Source: Parvularculaceae bacterium UBA4496
Lineage (GTDB): Bacteria; Pseudomonadota; Alphaproteobacteria; Caulobacterales; Parvularculaceae
Direction: 5' to 3'
Length of the DNA: 7,054 nucleotides
NCBI GenBank assembly: GCA_002388885.1
Contig: DGNI01000127.1
Location: 13,733-20,786 of the forward strand
Under the pieces are notes generated by a model that worked only from the letters and a program-made list of their open reading frames with translations, was not told the origin of the DNA and made no database searches. Position 1 is the stretch's first letter, and every line of letters starts with the position of its first letter. This document shows, in pieces, positions 1-6,800 of this stretch. Position numbers and translations under genes: made by a program.

Positions 1-21
1 CGATTCCCTTCACCCGCTCCA
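1..21 (+). tRNA. tRNA-Gly, 3' end only (cut by window edge)
   Basis: The first 21 bases match tRNA positions 56-76 without a gap. They read as the end of a T-loop (CGATT), the 3' strand of the T-stem (CCCTT), a seven-base acceptor strand (CACCCGC), discriminator T73 and an encoded CCA. The matching 5' acceptor strand would be GCGGGTG, which together with U73 is typical of bacterial tRNA-Gly. I recall this acceptor and T-arm combination from alphaproteobacterial glycine tRNAs. The anticodon lies outside the window, so the isoacceptor cannot be named. An encoded CCA is consistent with a real tRNA gene end rather than a chance match. The identity as glycine is an inference from the acceptor end only. 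Confidence 0.8.
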
Positions 22-83
22 TTTGAAGTATCAAAGAGTTAGCCGGATTTCCGGTGCGCGGATTTTGGCTCGTAACGGCCGCT

Positions 84-103
84 AGCAATCACGAGTTGCT
101 TTT
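84..103 (+). terminator. weak hairpin with T-run, possible end of tRNA transcript
   Basis: AGCAA (84-88) can pair with TTGCT (96-100). A T89-G95 wobble extends the stem to six pairs, and a short T-run covers 100-103. It lies 63 bases after the tRNA end on the same strand. The stem is short and AT-rich, so this is only a candidate. An imperfect CCGG/CCGG inverted repeat at 43-54 has no T-run behind it. No other signal was found in the spacer 22-132. Confidence 0.2.
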
Positions 104-132
104 ACAGCTGGAGCCGAGAAGATCGACATGTT

Positions 133-137
133 GGAGG
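133..137 (+). promoter_or_regulatory. Shine-Dalgarno site that sets the start at 143
   Basis: GGAGG sits five bases upstream of the ATG at 143-145, close to ideal spacing. An earlier in-frame ATG at 128 has this site inside its own coding sequence and no comparable site before it, so 143 is preferred. A site this good in front of a frame that stops after 15 codons is the main reason to treat the frame as a once-working gene. Confidence 0.55.
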
Positions 138-142
138 TCGGC

Positions 143-445
143 ATGGCGGAGTCAAAAAAAGCTGAGGAGCACCATCTGGCGGAATTGTAATACCCCGAGC
201 CATTCGAGCCGTGGGCAAATACTGGAAGCATTTTAGCGCTAGCTGAAGCGGTGAGGGCGCATCGTGATCATTTGCTTGAATTGCCAGACTGGGCAGTAGA
301 CGGATTGCTGGATTTGATAGCTGATGTCCTGCTGAACGATCGGCGCGGATACAGCAGCCAATGGAAACGCGCAAATTCGCTTCGTAAGTTTGCACGGGTT
401 ACGGAAGTAGAAAATATGCTTCGGGTAATGCGAGATGCGCGATAG
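143..445 (+). pseudogene. small helical protein gene broken by an in-frame TAA
   Basis: From ATG 143 the frame reads 15 codons (MAESKKAEEHHLAEL), meets TAA at 188-190, then stays open in the same frame to TAG at 443-445. Without the stop it would encode about 100 residues. The part after the stop looks like genuine protein. It has an acidic and hydrophobic helical stretch (LPDWAVDGLLDLIADVLL), then a basic segment with RRGYSSQWKRA, then a final amphipathic stretch (TEVENMLRVMRD). Because the frame is the same on both sides, a nonsense substitution is more likely than an insertion or deletion. The only alternative starts for the second part, such as GTG at 251, have no visible ribosome binding site. 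I do not recognise the family. It could instead be a sequencing error, stop-codon readthrough, or a short leader peptide followed by an unrelated open stretch. Confidence 0.45.
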
Positions 446-485
446 GCGCTTTCTAGACTCTGCGACATTTCTGCCGCGCATTTTT

Positions 486-511
486 GGCGCTTACGAACTA
501 AGCGCCTATTT
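486..511 (+). terminator. stem-loop, candidate terminator for the plus strand
   Basis: GGCGCTT (486-492) and AAGCGCC (500-506) form a perfect seven-pair stem with a seven-base loop, followed by TATTT (507-511). The tail is short and interrupted, so any termination would be weak. Read on the minus strand the stem is followed by an A-run, so it would not end transcription of the gene at 556-801. It lies 41 bases after the stop of the plus-strand frame at 445. The rest of 446-555 shows no gene. A TATAAT at 525-530 lacks a -35 partner at normal spacing. Confidence 0.4.
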
Positions 512-555
512 AAAATCGTTGAGCTATAATTTTCGTCCAAGTTATCTTGTCGCAT

Positions 556-801
556 TCAACGAGCAATTTTTTCGCCATTAAATTCAGTGACAAACACAAC
601 TCTCTTGTCCTTGCCGCCGAGTGCGCCGCCTACTATCGCTCCGGTTAAACCAGCAATTACGGCGCTCATAGCTCCCCATCCCGCCGCTCCAAATGCTCTG
701 ACGCCGGATTTTTCGTCGGCCAACTCGGCCGACCTTATGCCCCGCTTCACCATATATTGTTTTTGAGGCCCACATTTGGCGTCTGGCGCAGTGAGTTTCA
801 A
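556..801 (-). CDS. small glycine-zipper membrane protein, hypothetical
   Basis: This frame encodes up to 81 residues. A polar N-terminal third precedes one glycine- and alanine-rich hydrophobic segment (about residues 38-63) with a GxxxGxxxG pattern at G54, G58 and G62. A short basic turn (GGKDKR) follows, then a beta-strand-like tail (VVFVTEFNGEK). Glycine zippers of this kind pack as helical hairpins or oligomers in membranes, and a zipper followed by a short strand tail is common in small uncharacterised bacterial envelope proteins. The start is uncertain. The longest form begins at TTG 801, just after an in-frame TAG at 811-813, with no clear ribosome binding site. An internal ATG at 753 would give 65 residues and keeps the whole zipper, but also lacks a good site. 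It follows the giant barrel gene on the same strand after 73 bases, so it may share its transcript. No specific function can be assigned. A truncated remnant of a longer gene is also possible. Confidence 0.5.
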   Translation of the reverse strand: MKLTAPDAKCGPQKQYMVKRGIRSAELADEKSGVRAFGAAGWGAMSAVIAGLTGAIVGGALGGKDKRVVFVTEFNGEKIAR

Positions 802-874
802 AGCCCAAAGCTAAATAAACCGGGCGCGCGTTTCTGAAAGTCCCCCGCCAGCACCTTTAAAATCGCATCGTCTG

Positions 875-3800
875 CTAAAGTTTTCCAATAATGTTCACGA
901 AGACGCCGCGATCGTCAAAGTCGAGATTGGTAAGGTCGCCTGAAAAGTTACTGAAATTATATCCAGCGCCAATCTTCAGATTATCGCCCAGATGACGATA
1001 GATGGCCAATAATGTGCCCCATTCGCCATCATCTGCAGTGTTAACCCTGAGATAATGCCGCTCGATCATGAAATCCCAGTCATGAACAAAATGAGCATCA
1101 AGACGGACCACGCCCAAATGCGCCGTGCTGGAGAAAAAGTCATCGCTAACACGCGAACTCGTAAGCTTTCCAATCTTGACACCGTACTTGGCGCCGACCG
1201 ACAACCATGTATTGAGATCATAAATCCCGTCTATGCTGAAAATATGGCTGCGTTGCTTATAGTCCGCCAATGATCCGTCGAATGCAATCTGACCTGGGCT
1301 CGGAAGGTCATAAAATAGCGTGTATTTGCTCAACAAATTGAACCGATCGTTTTTGATTGGGCGATAGGCGAAACCCGCGGACGCTTCGATAAATCGACCG
1401 TCATAGAATTCGCCTTTCTCGCTGTCGCTGAAAAGCATGTTCAAGCGCGATATGAAGCGCCAGTCATCGTCAACATCAAGGTCCAGCGTGCTGCGGCTTA
1501 CATAGGTGGAACGATCTTCGCCGGCTTCGTCATCAAGACGTATTTCAGCTGATGTGACAAACGATGCGCCGTCATCGCTGTATCCTATGGTCAATGTCGC
1601 TGCCGTTCTTTCTATTTTATTTCCGGTGTTGGCAAGCTCAAGGGCGCCGTTTTCAATACTTGCGCCAAAAACCCACTTTTCATCCGGATTGTAATCGACG
1701 CCATATACATGCGTTACCCCGGATGCTGCCTCACCCATGCGAACACGCTCTTCGCCATAGACACTCACAGTATCTGACAAACGTTGTTTTGAACCCAAGG
1801 TTAAGAACCCGCCGCCAAGGTCAATCGGCGTGTGCGCTCTCGCGCCAGTATCGACCCGGTCTGCAGCAAGCTCGTAAGCCAGGTAATACTGCGCGTTATC
1901 CGATTGCCGATAATTTAGTCCGGCCAACGCGCCGAGACCAAGATTCCCGGTCGATACCTCGCCATTCAAGTCAAGTGAATTCGTAACCTTCACTTTCGCA
2001 CCCAGGCCGACGCGGTCATTACGAGTCCGGTTATCGTCGTTGTTCAACGTGCCTTGTGCAAAGGCGTATATATTGATGTCGTCATGGTCGTCATAGGCTA
2101 ACTGGACGGCGCCGTCATTGCGTTGCCCCTGATTCGCGGATGTCGGGAATAGCGGATTGTTTATTTCGCTGAAACGCCATCCAACACCGAGCGACCAATT
2201 TTCGCCGAAGTGTTGTTTGAGATCGACATTGAGTGCCGTGCGCTCGGCGCCTGCCTCGATTTCCAAGGCGTCGTACTCCGCCGCGAGATCGAGACCAAAG
2301 GGTAATGATGTCGACAACGCAACGCCCCATTGATCGGTATTACGCAGGGTTAATCGTCCCGGGGCGGCGAACCCGGCGTCGCGATGCTCGAAGTAGGTAG
2401 ACACTTTCGTATCTTCGCCAAGTCCAGCAAAGTCGGCTGAATCGAACTTGCCTTCCAGGCGATAGGCGAACGCCTCTTCGAGATCTCCGGGGGGCAAGAG
2501 CGGACTAAAACGAAAACCGCCATCAATCGATGATTTGTTCGTAAATGTCGGTCCGCGCGTTCGCGAAACCTCGCCGCCAATATAAGTGTTATCAGCAATT
2601 CGTATCTTCGCATCGGCCCCGAGCAATTGCTGATCGGCCACGCCGGTTTCTTCTTTCTGTCCCGTTACGCCTAACTGCAACGTCTCGCCAAGCCAGCCGC
2701 TCGCCCGCCCGCCTACGCTCATTCCTTCGAATGATCCAATTCCGGGGCGATATTCATATTGCACAACCAGGAATACTTGATCGCCGGACAAGCTGCCATC
2801 GCGAACGAGCCAGTCATCCAACACCGTCGAGCTCAACGGCCGGTTGAGCAGAACACGGCCCTGAATGTAATCGAAATCATAATCCTTGCCGGGCGCAAGG
2901 TCTTTTCTCTCCATTATTAAACCGGAGTCTTTATCCCGCGTCTCTATTCTGATCCGTTCTGAGCCGCCTGCAACGTTTTGGCGCTCGAGGAAGAAGACCG
3001 AACCGCCCGTACCCCGGAACTCCTCACGCGCCGGAATAGTGCCCGGCTCGGCGCCGAAGCCTTCTACGCGATAACGCGCCTCGCCAAACGATGTCGTTTC
3101 GGGGCTTAATATCCTAAGATAAGCGCCATAAAGACCGCGCCCCATTTGCGATAGTTCGGTATCAACAAATTTGGTGACAAAGTTGCCCCAAAGAATTCGG
3201 CTTTCACCGCGCTCGAGACGTACATAAAACTTTCCTCGGGTTGGCGCATCCTGCGTCGCGGTGCTGTCGTCGCCATACACTGGATAAAACCGCTCTGGAT
3301 CGAGGCGCCTCAACAGCTGACTTGGACCGCTTGCGTTGAGCGGGTCTCCGCTATCGTAAGCCGCGGTCAATATATATTTGCCCCGGATTTTGCCCTTCAA
3401 ATAAAATGCAGCGCGTCCGTGAACATAGGTATCGTCGAAATTGTCGTCGCCGGTCAGGCTCTCAAGTTCGCTGCGATTGAAGTTCTTACCCGCAGTCAGG
3501 TCGCCCAACGCCACAAGGAACCAGTCGTCCTTCGGAATGAATGCGGTCCTTTGCAGCCGGTATGCCGCCCGCCCGCCGGCAAGCATAGTGACGTCTATGT
3601 CATGATTGCCGGCTGGAAAAATCGCTTCGTGAACGAACGTTCCTTCTTCGGACACCGGCGTAGGCTGACCGCCAACCAAAATGTCCGTTCCTGCCGGCAG
3701 GTCCTTGCCGAACACAGTAATCGTGCCGCCATCAACTGGAATATTGCGGACTCGTGTCAAGTCTACGCCATATCCGCGCAACGTATGTAGAGATGTTTCG

Positions 3801-6800
3801 CCTGTATTGGACACAGGTTCCGAGATAAATTCGAGCGGCTTCGGTTGGGTTTCATCGTACCGGCCCTCAGAGTCATATACACGCAGCACGTATTGCAGCT
3901 GACCTGGCGGCGTGATTTCCGGATGCCAGTTCGTGCGCCGCCCGGAGGTCATGGGCACAATCGCCATTGGACTCTCGTAATCTGACTGGTCCGCATTAAA
4001 TATGCGCACCTCGGCATGGTCGATCCAGTATCCGTAATTCCAATACCCAACAAAATCGACCGCTGTTCCAGCTACGGCTCTTGTATCTTCATTGTCGATA
4101 TCGACATTCAGAATTGGCTTTGCTTTCAGCCCGTCGAAGGACATTGAAATGAAATCTTCAACGCTATTGTCTGGACCGGAGACATGATCGCCGATCGTTC
4201 CTTGAAGTCGCGTTTCTATAGTGAGCGGCGGCGCGTCAGCCAAAGCTTGCCATTCATTGGAAATTTCCTCGCCAATCTTCCGAGCATGGGCCTGGGCGGA
4301 TGAGAATTCATCGGGATCAGCGGAGTAAGTAATCCGCAATTCACTTGGATTTTCTTTGAGTTTTTCAACGAGCGCCGAAAGTTGTTCGGGCGACAAGCCG
4401 CCTGGCCCAGTTTCAATCACATGACCGACGCTATTCGCGCTTTCTCCTGGCTCAAGATTGTTTAAAGCGCCGCCGCCTGTTTCGTCTATCAAGATAGCCG
4501 TTGCACCCGGACTGTCATACCGAGGCTCGGACGGCGTTTCTACTTTGCCGTTCGTTTCCAACGGCGTAGCATTTGTCAATTTAGGCGATGGGGAATTGTT
4601 GAGCTTCACCTCGACAACGCTCTTTTTGGAAACGCCGAAATTCAGCTTGGATGTCTTGCCGCGCGTCAGGCGAATGGCCCGCGGATTCTCGGTCGTCACA
4701 TAAAAGCCTTGTGGCAAGGTTCGCTCGTCAAGCTTCATAATGAAGTTCGATCCGATGCGGGGATTGGGCACGGCGGCGCACGCGACATGATATCTGCCGA
4801 ACTCATCCGTTGTAACGAGGAGGCCGTTCACGGTCACGACTCGCACGCCGGGCAAACCGACTTCACCCTCATCTTGATATCCATTACCGTTGTAGTCGGG
4901 GAATACTGTGCCAATGACCTCGGCACAGTCGAATGTCGGGTCGACAACGACGACCACGGCAGCTTCGGCAATTTCAGTAATCCGCGTTTCGAACTGCCGG
5001 GCAAACGCTCTGTTAACATGAATGCCAGGGCGGACATTCGGCCCGACGCTCAGCAACATATCGATCACGACAGATCCATTTGCAGGAAGGGTGAGCCCGC
5101 CCCAAACCAGCTCGCTGCCATTTACGATGGGTTCCTGTGAGACGCCGTCAACGGCGCCTGTGCCACTCACATAAGAAAAACCGAGAGGCGTATTATCGAC
5201 AATCGCGACATCCGTGCGGTCTATCGGGTCGTTATTGAACACTTCAACCTGATAGGGAACGAGATCGCCAAGCGAGACGTTGCTGCGCAAGGCGTCTTTT
5301 CTAATGGTAACATTAGTCTCGTTTGGACTGATTATGACCCGGTCAGTTGCCGGCCCCGCTGTTTCGCCGTTCACGATGGCGACGACGCTATTGTCGTAGG
5401 CGCCAGGTTGCGTCGATTGGGGGATGTCGATTTTGTAAGTGATATTCACCGACTCGCCAGAGGCTAGCATTCTTGGCGAGCTCAAACCGAAGATGAGTGT
5501 GCCTGTCGCTCCGGACGACGGTCCGCCGCCGGCAAGGTCGGAAGTGTCAATGTCGCTCGAGGCGTCGACGATTTCGACGAACTCGAAGAGCGCCGGCAGA
5601 GTGTCCTGGATTTCCGTTAAGGTGACTGTCGAGCCGGAATTGTTAGTGATAGTCGTCGTATAGATGACCTCGCCGCCATCGCCTGCGAGAAAACTGTTGG
5701 GCGTTCCTTCTTTCTCTATGTCGACCAGTAGCGGCGTGATCGTGACACGCGCCGTCGCGGGTCCGATTTCAACGCCGTTTGCGGTCGCAGTAACCGAATT
5801 GTCGTAAGCTCCCTGAGAGGCGTTATTCACATTGGCGGAATAGACAAGATCGACACTGGCTCCCGATGCAATCATGAGCGGCGCTGCAAGTACAAAACTG
5901 AGATTGGCATCGCCAGGACTTGGCGCGGCGCTGAGAGCGGCGCCGCTACCGCCTATATCGCTGGAACCGTCGATGGCGGCGAATGTGAATGGAGCAGGGA
6001 GAGTGTCGTCGACTTCAGTCAGATCGACAGCGCTGCTGGAATTGTTGGTGAACCGCACCGTGTAGGTAACGGTTGAAACTGCTCCTTTTACGAAACTCGA
6101 TGGCGTAACGAATTTCTGAATTGACGTAACGATTGGCGTGATGGCGACGCGCGACACAGCCGGGCCGATCGTCTCACCATTAACCTGGGCGGTAATCGAG
6201 TTATCGTAATTGCCTGACCCGGCAGAGGCGGGAACATTCGCAGTGTATACGAATGTTACGGATCCGTTTGCCGGAATGGAAAGGGGTGACGACAGCATGA
6301 AGACAAGCGCTCCCGTCGCGCCGTTTGCCGGGCTGCTGGACAGGTCGCCGCTGTCAATACCGCTGGAAGCATTGACGATGGCGCCGAAGGTAAACGGCGC
6401 CGGCAACGCGTCCTGAATCTGCGTCAGCGATACCGCCTGTGCGGAATTATTGCTGATGGTCGATGTGTATGTCACCAAGCCACCAGCGCCTTCGACGAAA
6501 GATGAGGGCGTTGCTGATTTCGTTATTCCTACCGAAAGCGGCGTAATCGTCACTCTGGCAACTGCCGGTCCTATCGTGTCGCCGTTTACCTGCGTCGTGA
6601 TGGCGTTGTCGTACTGACCTACAGCAATCGAAGTGGGAATATTCACAGTATAAGTGAACGTCGCAGAGCCGCCGGCGGGTATCGATAACGGATTTGTCAG
6701 AATGAAAGTGATCGCACCCGTGGCGCCTGCAGAAGGACTCGCCGAAAGGTCTCCGCTATCGATATCACTCAAGGCATTGTTGATCGCGGCAAAGGCGAAT

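Noticed and set aside
154..160. Run of seven A in slippery register (A AAA AAA) as a programmed frameshift site
   Set aside because: A -1 shift meets TGA at 163-165 at once, and a +1 shift enters the Arg/Ser-rich frame ending at 236. Neither reaches the open part after the TAA.
54..236. Plus-strand open frame of 60 codons overlapping the broken gene
   Set aside because: It is rich in Arg, Ser, Trp and Cys with no ribosome site, and lies out of frame with the better-supported frame at 143.
525..530. TATAAT as a plus-strand promoter
   Set aside because: There is no -35 element at 16-18 bases upstream and no plus-strand gene follows it.
102..555. Minus-strand open frames over the left end (102-395, 239-481, 268-555)
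   Set aside because: They overlap each other in different frames, are rich in Ser and Arg, and show no start signal or domain.
584..808. Minus-strand frame overlapping the glycine-zipper gene
   Set aside because: Its translation is Arg/Trp/Cys-rich and lacks structure, while the other frame gives a clean glycine zipper.
1564..1986. Plus-strand open frame of 140 codons
   Set aside because: It is antisense to the barrel region, rich in Arg, His, Gln and Ser as expected from shadow frames, and has no domain signal.
4709..5140. Plus-strand open frame of 143 codons
   Set aside because: It is fully antisense to the SdrD B-like domain and the last DUF11 copy, whose minus-strand frame is clearly coding. 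No fold or motif is visible in it.
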